From positions 62,001 through 126,000 of the forward strand of contig JAIXSQ010000010.1 of NCBI GenBank assembly GCA_027484575.1: a stretch of 64,000 nt of DNA. The letters run 5' to 3'. Under the pieces are notes generated by a model. It was not told where the DNA came from, did no database searches, and worked only from the letters and a program-made list of their open reading frames with translations. The translations under genes and the position numbers were made by a program. Source of the DNA: Comamonadaceae bacterium (lineage in GTDB: Bacteria; Pseudomonadota; Gammaproteobacteria; Burkholderiales; Burkholderiaceae_C). Each line of letters opens with the position of its first letter. Positions within the stretch are counted from its first letter, which is position 1. Positions 1-9,138 of the stretch are shown one piece after another.

Positions 1-684
1 CTCGGCATCGGGCTCCAGCCATTCGCTGATCTTGTTCAGCACCTCCGGCTGCACCGCGCCCGAGGCCGTCCACTGGCGCAGGAACGCCAGGCAGCGCGGG
101 TCGGACAGCCGGAAGAAGAAGTGCTCCGAGGTCTTGAGCACCGGCGTGGCGCCGGACAGCGCCGAGTACGGGTTGACCAGGTCGGTGGGGCTGTAGACCT
201 TGGAGCAGACCTCGCAGTTGTCGCCGTACTGGTCCTTGGCGTGGCAGTTGGGGCACTCGCCCTTGATGAAGCGGTCCGGCAGGAACATGTTCTTCTGGGG
301 ATCGAAGAACTGCTCGATGGTGCGGGTGGCGATGAGCCCGGCCGCCTTCAGGTCGCGGTAGATCTGCTGCGCCAGGACGTGGTTCTCCGGCCCGTCGGTG
401 GAGTGCCAGTTGTCGAAGGCGATGTGGAAGCCGTCCAGGTAGGGCCTGCGGCCGGCGGCGATTTCGGCGACGAAGGCCTGCGGCGTCTTGCCCGCCTTCT
501 CGGCGGCAATCATGATCGGCGCGCCGTGCGCGTCGTCGGCGCAGACGAAGTGCACCTGGCTGCCCTGCATGCGCTGGTGCCGCACCCAGATGTCGGCCTG
601 GATGTATTCCATGATGTGGCCGATGTGGAACTTGCCGTTGGCATACGGCAGGGCGGTGGTGACGAAGAGCTTGCGCTGGGGCAT
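1..684 (-). CDS. metG: Methionyl-tRNA synthetase, N-terminal part (cut by window edge)
   Basis: Charges tRNA-Met with methionine in the cytoplasm. Only the first 228 codons are in the window; the gene runs off the left edge. The translation begins [17 protein letters not shown] and has the class I HIGH signature in FHIGHIMEY at about residues 18-26. A zinc-knuckle pair CPNC...CEVC follows in the connective-peptide region. The KMSKS loop and anticodon domain lie outside the window. It is divergent from apbC, with about 120 bp between the starts. Family assignment is secure. Confidence 0.97.
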   Translation of the reverse strand, partial: MPQRKLFVTTALPYANGKFHIGHIMEYIQADIWVRHQRMQGSQVHFVCADDAHGAPIMIAAEKAGKTPQAFVAEIAAGRRPYLDGFHIAFDNWHSTDGPENHVLAQQIYRDLKAAGLIATRTIEQFFDPQKNMFLPDRFIKGECPNCHAKDQYGDNCEVCSKVYSPTDLVNPYSALSGATPVLKTSEHFFFRLSDPRCLAFLRQWTASGAVQPEVLNKISEWLEPDAE

Positions 685-803
685 GGGTGGGGTGTCCGCG
701 GGAGAGCCCTGCGCGGCCGGGGTGTCCGCAGGGAGCCGGGGATTTTAGGTGGCCCGCTACACTCCCCGGCCCTTCCCGGTTCCACACCCCTTCGTCGTCT
801 CCC

Positions 804-1895
804 ATGGCCGCCACCCAAGACCAGCTGCTCGCCGCCCTCGCCGCCGTCCAGGACCCGAACACCGGGCGCGACTTCGTGGCCGCGCGCCAGATCAAGAACC
901 TGCGCATCGACGGGGGCGCCGTCGCCTTCGACCTGGAGCTGGCCTATCCCTGCAAGAGCCAGTGGCCGCAGCTGCGCCAGCAGCTGGTGGCCGCCGCCCG
1001 CGGCGTGCCCGGCGTGGCCTCGGTCACCGTCAACATCGGCACCAAGGTGATCCCGCACGCGGTGCAGCGGGGCGTGCAGCTGATGCCCAACGTCAAGAAC
1101 ATCGTGGCCGTCGCCTCCGGCAAGGGCGGCGTGGGCAAGAGCACCACCGCCGTCAACCTGGCGCTGGCGCTGGCCGCCGAGGGCGCCACCGTGGGCCTGC
1201 TGGACGCCGACATCTACGGCCCCAGCCAGCCCATGATGATGGGCATCGACGGCCGGCCCGAGAGCGACGACGGCAAGACCATGGACCCGCTGGAGAACTA
1301 CGGCGTGCAGGTGATGTCGATCGGCTTCCTGGTCAACCAGGACGACGCGATGATCTGGCGCGGCCCCATGGCCACCCAGGCGCTGGAGCAACTGCTGCGC
1401 CAGACCAACTGGCGCGACCTCGACTACCTGATCGTCGACCTGCCCCCCGGCACCGGCGACATCCAGCTGACGCTGTCGCAGCGCGTGCCCATGACCGGCG
1501 CGGTGGTGGTCACCACGCCGCAGGACATCGCGCTGCTGGACGCGCGCAAGGCCGTGGCGATGTTCGGCAAGGTGGGCGTGCCCATCCTGGGCCTGGTCGA
1601 GAACATGGCGGTGCACATCTGCAGCAACTGCGGCCATGCCGAGCACATCTTCGGCGAGGGCGGCGGCAAGCGCTATGCGGCCGAGCGCGGCATCGACGTG
1701 CTGGGCGCGCTGCCGCTGGACATGTCGATCCGCCTGCAGGCCGACAACGGCAAGCCCACCGTCGTGGCCGATCCCGACGGCCCGCTGGCGGCGACCTACA
1801 AGGCGGTGGCCCGCCAGGTGGCGGTGAAGATCGCCGGCAAGGCCAAGGACTTCAGCGCGAAGTTCCCGACCATCACGGTCTCCAAGGACACCTGA
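804..1895 (+). CDS. apbC: Iron-sulfur cluster carrier ApbC/Mrp (P-loop ATPase)
   Basis: A 363-residue cytoplasmic P-loop ATPase of the Mrp/NBP35 family that binds and transfers Fe-S clusters. The N-terminal ~95 residues resemble the MIP18/DUF59 domain. The deviant Walker A motif GKGGVGKST lies at residues 106-114, a DADIYGPSQP switch follows, and the cluster-binding C-x2-C pair is Cys273/Cys276 (CSNC). The start is placed at MAATQDQLL, where homologues begin; the open frame extends upstream without coding character. It precedes the FDH accessory genes by only 8 bp, so it may be co-transcribed with them and could supply clusters to the Fe-S-rich FDH complex (inference). Confidence 0.95.
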   Translation: MAATQDQLLAALAAVQDPNTGRDFVAARQIKNLRIDGGAVAFDLELAYPCKSQWPQLRQQLVAAARGVPGVASVTVNIGTKVIPHAVQRGVQLMPNVKNIVAVASGKGGVGKSTTAVNLALALAAEGATVGLLDADIYGPSQPMMMGIDGRPESDDGKTMDPLENYGVQVMSIGFLVNQDDAMIWRGPMATQALEQLLRQTNWRDLDYLIVDLPPGTGDIQLTLSQRVPMTGAVVVTTPQDIALLDARKAVAMFGKVGVPILGLVENMAVHICSNCGHAEHIFGEGGGKRYAAERGIDVLGALPLDMSIRLQADNGKPTVVADPDGPLAATYKAVARQVAVKIAGKAKDFSAKFPTITVSKDT

Positions 1896-1903
1896 GGCAT
1901 CCC

Positions 1904-2494
1904 GTGGCCGACGACCTGGTCGAACGCCCCAGCCTGCAGGTGGCCGTGGTCATGCGCCGCGAGCGCATCGAGGGCAACCGCTGGCAGGACCACCGCTGGG
2001 TGCTGCACGACGTGGTGCCGCACGAGCCGGCGTTCGGCACCGAGCCGCGCCGCATCCTGCAGGACGAGCGCGCCGAGCACTGGCTGCATCCCGGCCACAC
2101 GGTCACCCTGTACCGCGACGACGCCGAGGGCTACTACCTCAATGCCACCACGCCGGCGCCGTGCTGGTTCGTGCTGTGGCGCATGCAGGACGATCCCGCG
2201 CCGGGCACCGAGCCGATCGCCGTGCCGCACACCGTCACCCTGAGCTACCACGATGCCGGCCGCTGGCTGGATGCGCAGGAGACCGTCGAGCAGGTGCCGG
2301 CGCCCGCGCCCGTGGTCGACTGGATGCGCGCCTTCGCCGAGGCGCACTACGTGCCCGAGCCCAAGCGCCGCCAGCGGCCCCAGAGCTTCCAGCCGCTGCA
2401 GGACCGCTTCGGCAACCCGGCCTCGGTCAGCGCCGGTGGCAAGCGCCGCGGCGGTGGTGGTGGCGGTGGTGACGGAGGCGGCGGCCATGGCTGA
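1904..2494 (+). CDS. DUF3305 domain protein of the formate dehydrogenase locus
   Basis: A 196-residue protein with a GTG start 8 nt after the apbC stop, beginning MADDLVERPSLQVAVVMRRE. The core (residues 5-160) has the W-rich pattern typical of DUF3305: WQDHRWVLHDVVP, WFVLWRM and the closing WMRAFAEAHYVPEPKRR. DUF3305 genes are habitually found beside DUF3306 genes and FDH genes in proteobacteria. The molecular role is not established. The C-terminus is a low-complexity Gly run (about 15 Gly of the last 20 residues), probably disordered. No signal peptide or membrane segment is seen. The stop overlaps the next start by 8 nt, suggesting translational coupling. Confidence 0.88.
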   Translation: MADDLVERPSLQVAVVMRRERIEGNRWQDHRWVLHDVVPHEPAFGTEPRRILQDERAEHWLHPGHTVTLYRDDAEGYYLNATTPAPCWFVLWRMQDDPAPGTEPIAVPHTVTLSYHDAGRWLDAQETVEQVPAPAPVVDWMRAFAEAHYVPEPKRRQRPQSFQPLQDRFGNPASVSAGGKRRGGGGGGGDGGGGHG

Positions 2495-3140
2495 CGGCTT
2501 CCTGGGCCGCTGGTCGCGCCGCAAGCTCGACGCCAAGGACGGCAAGCCGCTGGACGAGCCGCCGGCGCCGCCCGCACCGGTCGCGCCGGTCGCACCGCCC
2601 GCGGCCAAGCCTGTGGCGGCTGCCGCAGCCACTGCCGAGGCGCTGCCCGCAGCCACGCCGGCGCCCGCGCCGGCCGAGCCGCCGCCCCCGCCGCCCACGC
2701 TCGAGGACGTGCAGGCCCTCACGCCCGAGGCCGACTTCCGCCGCTTCGTCGCGCCCGACGTCGCCCCCGAGGTCAAGAACGCGGCGATGAAGAAGCTGTT
2801 CGCCGATCCGCACTTCAACGTGATGGACGGGCTGGACATCTACATCGACGACTACGGCAAGCCCGATCCCATGCCGGAATCCATGGTCCGGCAGCTCGCC
2901 AGCGCGAAATTCCTTCAACTGTTCCGTGAAGAAGAGCGCAAAGACGAGTTGGACGGCGGGACTCAGGGAAGTCCGCAGGCGCAGCCCTCCCCATCCGTGG
3001 CACAGTCGCGCGCTCCCGAGCCTGCCCCCGCCCCGCCAGCTGCCGACGTTCCGGCGCCAGCCCAAGATGCCGACACTGATCTGCGACTGCAACAAGACGA
3101 TGCCGCTCCAGGCCAAGCCCCTGGGCACGGCACTGGGTGA
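2487..3140 (+). CDS. DUF3306 domain protein of the formate dehydrogenase locus
   Basis: A 217-residue protein starting MADGFLGRWSRRKLDAK, the usual N-terminus of DUF3306 proteins. Residues 20-70 are an Ala/Pro linker. The conserved block is about residues 72-150 (LTPEADFRRFVAPDV, MKKLFADPHFNVMDGLD). The function is unknown; the family occurs with DUF3305 upstream of FDH genes. The last 25 codons, after ...PAPAQD, are Gln/Gly/Pro-rich and overlap the next gene by 74 nt in another frame. That tail may be non-conserved read-through rather than folded protein. Confidence 0.85.
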   Translation: MADGFLGRWSRRKLDAKDGKPLDEPPAPPAPVAPVAPPAAKPVAAAAATAEALPAATPAPAPAEPPPPPPTLEDVQALTPEADFRRFVAPDVAPEVKNAAMKKLFADPHFNVMDGLDIYIDDYGKPDPMPESMVRQLASAKFLQLFREEERKDELDGGTQGSPQAQPSPSVAQSRAPEPAPAPPAADVPAPAQDADTDLRLQQDDAAPGQAPGHGTG

Positions 3141-5136
3141 GCAGCTCCCCCTCCACACCAACCTGTGCCGGCGCGAAGCCGGTGCCTTCCAGTCGGCCAT
3201 CCGCGGCAGCGTGCCCGTGGTGGTCGCCTGCACGCAGGAGCAGCGGCTGTTCGCCGAGGTCGGCGAGCAGACCGAAGGCGCGGTCGCGCCGGTCACCTTC
3301 GTCAACATCCGCGAGACCGGCGGCTGGAGCCGCGACGCTGCGCAGGCCATGCCCAAGATCGCGGCCCTGCTGGCCGCGGCCCGGCTGCCCGAGCCCGAGC
3401 CCGTTCCCACCGTCACCTACAAGAGCGCCGGCCGGCTGCTGGTGATCGGCCCGCTCGACGCCGCCGAGCGCGCGGCGGCGCTGGTCGACGACGTGCTGGA
3501 CGTCACCCTGTTCACCACCGGCGGCGCCGGCATGCAGCAGCGCAAGTACCCGGTGCTGGGCGGCAAGCCCACGGGCCTGACCGGCTGGCTGGGCGCGTTC
3601 AGGTTCTCCTGGGTGGCCGACAACCCGATCGACCTGGACCTGTGCACCCGCTGCAACGCCTGCATCGCGGCCTGCCCCGAGGACGCGATCGGCCTGGACT
3701 ACCAGATCGACCTGGCCCGCTGCACCGGCCACCGCGCCTGCGTGAAGGCCTGCGAGGCCGTGGGCGCGATCGACTTCTCGCGCGAGCCCGACGCCCGCAG
3801 CGAGGACTTCGACCTGGTCCTCGACCTGCGCGAGCAGCCCGCCTTCGTCCAGCACGCGTTGCCCCAGGGCTACCTGCGCTGGGACGGCAGCGACCTGCGC
3901 ACGCTGCTCAAGCTGCGCGAGCTGGTGGGCGAGTTCGAGAAGCCCAAGTTCTTCGCCTACAAGCAGAAGCTGTGCGCCCACAGCCGCAACGAGAAGACCG
4001 GCTGCAACGCCTGCATCGAGGTCTGCTCGGCGCAGGCCGTCTCCAGCGACAAGGCGCGCCAGCAGATCGTCGTCAACCCGAACCTGTGCGTGGGCTGCGG
4101 CGCCTGCACCACGGTGTGCCCCACGGGCGCGCTGACCTACGCCTACCCTCGGCCCGCCGAGCAGGGCCAGCGCATGCGCACCCTGCTGTCCACCTTCCTG
4201 CAGGCCGGCGGCAAGCAGCCGGTGCTGCTGCTGCACAGCCAGGAGCGCGGCCAGCAGCTGGTGGGCGAGCTGGGCCGCGCGGCGCAGCTGGGCGTGGCGC
4301 ACGGCGTGCCCGCCAACGTGATCCCGCTGGCGCTGTGGCACGCGGCCAGCACCGGCCTGGAGCTGTGGCTGACGGCCATCGCCCAGGGCGCGGCGCAGGT
4401 CGTGGTGCTGGCCACCGGCGAGGAGGCGCCCCAGTACCTGGACGCGCTGCGCACGCAGATGGACGTCGGCCAGGCCCTGCTGGACGGGCTGGGCTACACC
4501 GGCACCTTCCTGCGCCTGGTGCGCGCCGACCAACCCGGCGACCTCGACCGGGAGCTGCAGCTGCTGGCGGGCCAGCGCACCGCCGGCCCGGCGCCCGCCA
4601 AGTTCGCGGCCGGCGCCGAGAAGCGCTCGACCCTGGAGCTGGCGCTCGACCACCTGATGGAGATGGCGCCGGGCCGCACGGCCGAGCCCATCGCGCTGCC
4701 GGCCGGCTCGCCCCTGGGCACGATCGCGGTCGACAAGGACAAGTGCACGCTGTGCATGAGCTGCGTCAGCGCCTGCCCGGCCTCGGCGCTGCAGGACAAC
4801 CCCAACCTTCCGCAGCTGCGCTTCATCGAGAAGAACTGCGTGCAGTGCGGCCTGTGCGCCACCACCTGCCCCGAGCGCGCCATCGTGCTCGAGCCGCGGC
4901 TGCTGCCCACGCCGCTGCGGCGCGAGGCCCGCGTGCTCAACGAGACCCAGCCCTGGGCCTGCATCCGCTGCGCCAAGCCCTTCGGCACGCTCAAGGCCAT
5001 CGAGGCCATGCTGGGCAAGCTGTCGGGGCATCCGATGTTCCAGGGCGAGGCGCTGGAGCGCCTGAAGATGTGCGGCGACTGCCGCGTCATCGACATCTAC
5101 TCCAACCAGAACGAAGCCAGGATCACCGATGTCTGA
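3067..5136 (+). CDS. Multi-[4Fe-4S] ferredoxin-like protein of the FDH operon
   Basis: A 689-residue iron-sulfur protein, probably soluble, linked to assembly of or electron transfer with formate dehydrogenase. It starts MPTLICDCNKTMPL, which is characteristic of these FDH-locus proteins; the frame is open further upstream but overlaps DUF3306. Ferredoxin-type cluster motifs: CTRCNACIAACP near residue 193, a second half-site in CTGHRACVKACE, CNACIEVC...CVGCGACTTVCP near 313-357, and a pair CTLCMSCVSACP and CVQCGLCATTCP near 560-605. A late CIRC...CGDC pair may add another metal site. No Tat signal or membrane helix is seen. Precise function is unproven; position between DUF3306 and a TorD chaperone supports an FDH accessory role. 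Confidence 0.88.
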   Translation: MPTLICDCNKTMPLQAKPLGTALGEQLPLHTNLCRREAGAFQSAIRGSVPVVVACTQEQRLFAEVGEQTEGAVAPVTFVNIRETGGWSRDAAQAMPKIAALLAAARLPEPEPVPTVTYKSAGRLLVIGPLDAAERAAALVDDVLDVTLFTTGGAGMQQRKYPVLGGKPTGLTGWLGAFRFSWVADNPIDLDLCTRCNACIAACPEDAIGLDYQIDLARCTGHRACVKACEAVGAIDFSREPDARSEDFDLVLDLREQPAFVQHALPQGYLRWDGSDLRTLLKLRELVGEFEKPKFFAYKQKLCAHSRNEKTGCNACIEVCSAQAVSSDKARQQIVVNPNLCVGCGACTTVCPTGALTYAYPRPAEQGQRMRTLLSTFLQAGGKQPVLLLHSQERGQQLVGELGRAAQLGVAHGVPANVIPLALWHAASTGLELWLTAIAQGAAQVVVLATGEEAPQYLDALRTQMDVGQALLDGLGYTGTFLRLVRADQPGDLDRELQLLAGQRTAGPAPAKFAAGAEKRSTLELALDHLMEMAPGRTAEPIALPAGSPLGTIAVDKDKCTLCMSCVSACPASALQDNPNLPQLRFIEKNCVQCGLCATTCPERAIVLEPRLLPTPLRREARVLNETQPWACIRCAKPFGTLKAIEAMLGKLSGHPMFQGEALERLKMCGDCRVIDIYSNQNEARITDV

Positions 5137-5755
5137 CGCACGGATCGCGCCGCCGTCCTCGAGCGCGCTGGACGAGGAGACCGCGCGCGCCGAGGTCTAC
5201 GGCCTGCTGTCCCAGCTGTACATCGCGCCGCCGTCGCCGCAGCTGCTGGCGGCGCTGCGGGTGGCGGTCACCGAGGCGCCTGCGGCCGGCGGCTTCCTCG
5301 AGGAGCCCTGGCGCGCGCTGGTGGGCGTGGCCCGCGCGAGGGGCGACGCCGACATCGCGGCCGAGCACGATGCCCTGTTCGGCGGCGTGGGCAAGCCCGA
5401 CGTCTTCCTGTTCGGCTCGCACTACCTCACCGGCTTCCTCAACGAGAAGCCGCTGGCCGCCCTGCGCGAGGACCTGGCCGCGATCGGCCTGGCGCGCAAC
5501 GAGGCGCTGGGCGAGACCGAGGACCACTTCGCGATCCTGTGCGAGGTGATGCGCTACCTGATCGCCGGAGACGACGTGGCCGTGTCCAACCTGGCGCGCC
5601 AGCGCGAGTTCTACGCCCGGCACATCCAGCCCTGGGCCGAGCGCATGTGCGAGGCCGTGGCGGCCCATCCCGGCGCCGTCTTCTACGCCGCGCTCGCCAA
5701 TTTCACCCAGGCGTTCCTCAGTGTCGAGCAGCAGGGCTTCGACCTGCTGGACTGA
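5129..5755 (+). CDS. TorD/DmsD-family chaperone for the formate dehydrogenase
   Basis: A 208-residue all-helical protein of the TorD/NarJ-like superfamily, cytoplasmic chaperones that bind the Tat signal of a molybdoenzyme and guard it until the cofactor is inserted. Diagnostic stretches are the N-terminal RAEVYGLLSQLYIAPP, the central EHDALFGG followed by SHYLTGF, and the E-T-E-DHF segment near residue 131. It overlaps the preceding stop by 8 nt and is followed by the Tat-signal FDH subunits at 5915 and 6141, its likely clients (inference from context). Confidence 0.87.
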   Translation: MSDARIAPPSSSALDEETARAEVYGLLSQLYIAPPSPQLLAALRVAVTEAPAAGGFLEEPWRALVGVARARGDADIAAEHDALFGGVGKPDVFLFGSHYLTGFLNEKPLAALREDLAAIGLARNEALGETEDHFAILCEVMRYLIAGDDVAVSNLARQREFYARHIQPWAERMCEAVAAHPGAVFYAALANFTQAFLSVEQQGFDLLD

Positions 5756-5914
5756 CGTCTTTCTTACAACCCCAATGTCCCTCGGTAAGCAATTTCCCTT
5801 GGCGCCGCGCGCACGCGCTTGGCTATGCTCGCCCCTGCATAGGTGTACGCATGCCAACGCGACAGCAGGCAGCGACGTAGGACACCACCACCTCTTCGAC
5901 CCGGAGACACCCGC
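5756..5914. other. 159-bp gap inside the FDH locus
   Basis: The only sizeable gap among the FDH genes. The AT content is higher than its surroundings. TTGGCG (5799-5804) and TATGCT (5824-5829) are spaced 19 bp apart, a possible but poor internal sigma-70 promoter for the Tat-protein/FDH structural genes. Confidence 0.3.
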
Positions 5915-6121
5915 ATGACCAAGCCCACCAACCCGCTGTCCCGCCGCACCCTGTTCGCCGGCGCCGGCACGGCCGGTGCACTGGCCGCTGCCGCGAGCCT
6001 GCTGCCCGCCGTCCGTGCCACCGAGCAGGCGCAGGCCACGCCCAAACCCGCGCCCGCCAACGGCGGCGGCTATGCGCTCTCCGAGCACATCAAGCAGTAC
6101 TACAAGACCACCCGCATCTGA
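5915..6121 (+). CDS. Small twin-arginine-signal protein of the FDH operon
   Basis: A 68-residue protein that is mostly a Tat signal: SRRTLFAGAGTAGALAAAASLL at about residues 9-30 (shortened S-R-R-x-L-F motif). A short polar tail ends EHIKQYYKTTRI. Small proteins of this kind are regularly encoded immediately upstream of FDH3-type catalytic subunits and are annotated as formate dehydrogenase accessory proteins; their role is not known. The ATG follows a GGAGA Shine-Dalgarno, and the gene ends 19 nt before the FDH alpha start. Confidence 0.85.
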   Translation: MTKPTNPLSRRTLFAGAGTAGALAAAASLLPAVRATEQAQATPKPAPANGGGYALSEHIKQYYKTTRI

Positions 6122-6140
6122 TCCCGCCGGGAGACAACCC

Positions 6141-9128
6141 ATGTTGCTGACCAAGAAACCCGCCGCCACCGCGGCCACGCGTGAGCGCGCAGACGGCGCG
6201 CGTTCGCCCTTCGTCCACAGCCTGCGCCGCGGGCTGTCGCAGGCGCTGCCCACCATGGACCGCCGCTCGTTCCTGCGCCGCTCCGGCCTGGGCGTGGGCG
6301 TGGGCCTGGCCGCCGGCAGCCTGACCCTGGTGCAGAAGGCCAAGGCGGCCTCGCCCAGCGCATCGCTGGACGGCAGCGGCAAGATCGAGGTCAAGCGCAC
6401 CGTCTGCACGCACTGCTCGGTGGGTTGCGCGGTCGACGCCGTGGTCGAGAACGGCGTGTGGGTGCGCCAGGAGCCGGTGTTCGACTCGCCGATCAACCTG
6501 GGCGCGCACTGCGCCAAGGGCGCCGCGCTGCGCGAGCACGGCCACGGCGAGTACCGCCTGCGCTGGCCGATGAAGCTGGTGGACGGCAAGTACCAGCGCA
6601 TCTCCTGGGACCAGGCCTACAACGAGATCGGCGCCAAGCTGCTGGACCTGCGCAAGACCTCGGGTCCGGACTCGGTGTACTGGGTCGGCTCGTCGAAGCA
6701 CTCGAACGAGCAGGCCTACCTGCTGCGCAAGTTCGTCAGCTTCTTCGGCAGCAACAACTGCGACCACCAGGCCCGCATCTGCCACTCCACCACCGTCGCC
6801 GGCGTGGCGAACACGTGGGGCTACGGGGCGATGACGAACTCGTACAACGACATGCAGAACAGCAAGCTGGCGTTGTACATCGGCTCGAATGCGGCCGAGG
6901 CGCACCCGGTGTCGATGCTGCACATGCTCCACGCCAAGGAGAACGGCTGCAAGATGATCGTGGTCGACCCGCGCTTCACGCGGACTGCCGCCAAGGCCGA
7001 CCAGCACATCCGCATCCGCTCGGGCTCGGACATCCCGTTCCTGTTCGGTGTGATGCACCACATCTTCAAGAACGGCTGGGAAGACAAGAAGTACCTGGCC
7101 GACCGCGTGTGGGGCATGGACAAGGTGCGCGAGGAAGTCCTCGCCAAGTGGACGCCCGACAAGGTCGAGGAGGCCTGCGGCGTCGACGAGGCCACCTGCT
7201 ACGGCGTGGCCAAGGCGATGGCCGAGAACCGCCCCGGCACCATCGTGTGGTGCATGGGCCAGACCCAGCACACCATCGGCAACGCCATCGTGCGCGCCTC
7301 GTGCCTGCTGCAGCTGTCGCTGGGCAACATCGGCGTGTCGGGCGGCGGCGCGAACATCTTCCGCGGCCACGACAACGTGCAGGGCGCCACCGACGTGGGC
7401 CCCAACCCCGACTCGCTGCCCGGCTACTACGGCCTGGCCGAGGGCTCGTGGCGCCACTTCGCCAAGGCCTGGGGCGTCGAGTACGACTGGATCAAGGGCC
7501 GCTTCGCCGCGCCCGGCATGATGACCAAGCCCGGCATCACCGTGTCGCGCTGGATCGACGGCATCCTGGAGAAGAACGAGCTGATCGACCAGGATCCCAA
7601 CCTCAAGGCGGTGGTGTTCTGGGGCCACGCGCCCAACTCGCAGACCCGCGGCCTGGAGATGAAGCGGGCCATGGACAAACTGGACCTGCTGGTCGTGGTC
7701 GATCCCTACCCGTCGGCCACCGCGGCGATGGCCGCGATGCCCGGCGACCCCAAGGACCTGAACCCGAACCGCGCCGTGTACCTGCTGCCGGCGGCCACGC
7801 AGTTCGAGACCAGCGGCTCGTGCACCGCGTCCAACCGCTCGGTGCAGTGGCGCGAGAAGGTGATCGAGCCGCTGTGGGAGAGCCGCAGTGACCACATGAT
7901 CATGTACCAGCTGGCCGACAAGCTCGGCTTCGGCAAGGAACTGGTCAAGAACTACAAGATGCAGAAGGTCAAGGGCATGGACGAGCCCGTGCCCGAGGAC
8001 ATCCTGCGCGAGATCAACAAGTCGGTCTGGACCATCGGCTACACGGGCCACAGCCCCGAGCGCCTGAAGGCCCACATGCGCGCCATGCACATGTTCGACG
8101 TCAAGACCCTCAAGGCCAAGGGCAGCTTCGTCGACAAGGAGACCGGCTACAACATCGAGGGCGACTACTTCGGCCTGCCCTGGCCGTGCATGGGCACGCC
8201 CGAGATGAAGCACCCGGGCTCGCCGAACCTGTACGACACCAGCCGCCACGTGATGGAAGGCGGCGGCAACTTCCGCGCCAACTTCGGCGTGGAGCGCGAG
8301 GGCAAGTCGCTGCTGGCCGAGGACGGCTCCTACTCCAAGGGCGCCGACATCACCACCGGCTACCCCGAGTTCGACCACGTCCTGCTCAAGAAGCTGGGCT
8401 GGTGGGACGAGCTGACCGACACCGAGAAGGCCGCGGCCGAAGGCAAGAACTGGAAGACCGACTCCTCGGGCGGCATCATCCGCGTGGCCATGAAGAACCA
8501 TGGCTGCCATCCCTTCGGCAACGCCAAGGCGCGCGCGGTGGTCTGGAACTTCCCGGACCCGATCCCGCAGCACCGCGAGGCGCTGTACAGCACCCGGGCC
8601 GACCTGGTGGCCAAGTACCCGTCGCACGACGACCGCAAGGCCTTCTGGCGCATGCCCACGCTGTACAAGTCGGTGCAGCAGAAGAACGTGGCCGACAAGG
8701 TGCACGAGAAGTTCCCGCTGATCCTGACCTCGGGCCGCCTGGTCGAGTACGAGGGTGGCGGCGAGGAGACCCGCTCCAACCCCTGGCTGGCCGAGCTGCA
8801 GCAGGAGGCCTACGTCGAGATCAACCCGAAGGCGGCGGCCGAGCGCGGCATCCGCAACGGCGAGCGCGTCTGGCTGACCTCGCCCACCGGCGCCCGCATC
8901 AACGTGCAGGCCATGGTGACCGAGCGTGTCGGTGCCGACACGGTGTGGATGCCGTTCCACTTCTCGGGCCGCTGGCAGGGTGCCGACATGCTGGCGCACT
9001 ACCCGAAGGGTGCCGCGCCCGTGGTGCGCGGCGAGGCGGTCAACACCGCGACGACCTATGGTTATGACAGCGTGACGATGATGCAGGAGACCAAGACCAC
9101 GGTCTGCAACATCGAGCGCGCGGCTTGA
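6141..9128 (+). CDS. fdhA: Formate dehydrogenase alpha subunit (molybdopterin, Cys form)
   Basis: The 995-residue catalytic subunit that oxidises formate to CO2 with a bis-MGD Mo or W cofactor, on the periplasmic side. The N-terminus carries a Tat signal (DRRSFLRRSGLGVGVG, about residues 39-54). A [4Fe-4S] motif C89-x2-C-x3-C-x27-C follows. The active-site residue is Cys214 in ICHSTTVAG, followed by the catalytic His, where E. coli FdnG has selenocysteine. Molybdopterin oxidoreductase and C-terminal MGD-binding domains follow (TSGRLVEYEGGGEETRSNPWLAE near residue 865). Length matches FdnG-type subunits. It lies ten nucleotides before the beta subunit. Confidence 0.95.
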   Translation: MLLTKKPAATAATRERADGARSPFVHSLRRGLSQALPTMDRRSFLRRSGLGVGVGLAAGSLTLVQKAKAASPSASLDGSGKIEVKRTVCTHCSVGCAVDAVVENGVWVRQEPVFDSPINLGAHCAKGAALREHGHGEYRLRWPMKLVDGKYQRISWDQAYNEIGAKLLDLRKTSGPDSVYWVGSSKHSNEQAYLLRKFVSFFGSNNCDHQARICHSTTVAGVANTWGYGAMTNSYNDMQNSKLALYIGSNAAEAHPVSMLHMLHAKENGCKMIVVDPRFTRTAAKADQHIRIRSGSDIPFLFGVMHHIFKNGWEDKKYLADRVWGMDKVREEVLAKWTPDKVEEACGVDEATCYGVAKAMAENRPGTIVWCMGQTQHTIGNAIVRASCLLQLSLGNIGVSGGGANIFRGHDNVQGATDVGPNPDSLPGYYGLAEGSWRHFAKAWGVEYDWIKGRFAAPGMMTKPGITVSRWIDGILEKNELIDQDPNLKAVVFWGHAPNSQTRGLEMKRAMDKLDLLVVVDPYPSATAAMAAMPGDPKDLNPNRAVYLLPAATQFETSGSCTASNRSVQWREKVIEPLWESRSDHMIMYQLADKLGFGKELVKNYKMQKVKGMDEPVPEDILREINKSVWTIGYTGHSPERLKAHMRAMHMFDVKTLKAKGSFVDKETGYNIEGDYFGLPWPCMGTPEMKHPGSPNLYDTSRHVMEGGGNFRANFGVEREGKSLLAEDGSYSKGADITTGYPEFDHVLLKKLGWWDELTDTEKAAAEGKNWKTDSSGGIIRVAMKNHGCHPFGNAKARAVVWNFPDPIPQHREALYSTRADLVAKYPSHDDRKAFWRMPTLYKSVQQKNVADKVHEKFPLILTSGRLVEYEGGGEETRSNPWLAELQQEAYVEINPKAAAERGIRNGERVWLTSPTGARINVQAMVTERVGADTVWMPFHFSGRWQGADMLAHYPKGAAPVVRGEAVNTATTYGYDSVTMMQETKTTVCNIERAA

Positions 9129-9138
9129 GGAGGCAACG

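Noticed and set aside
3067..3140. Frameshift fusing DUF3306 to the ferredoxin gene
   Set aside because: Both genes have good own starts and domains. The overlap is better read as coupled genes than as a broken fusion, although it cannot be fully excluded.
6780..6782. Selenocysteine at the FDH active site
   Set aside because: The codon is TGC (Cys), not TGA, and no SECIS-like need arises.
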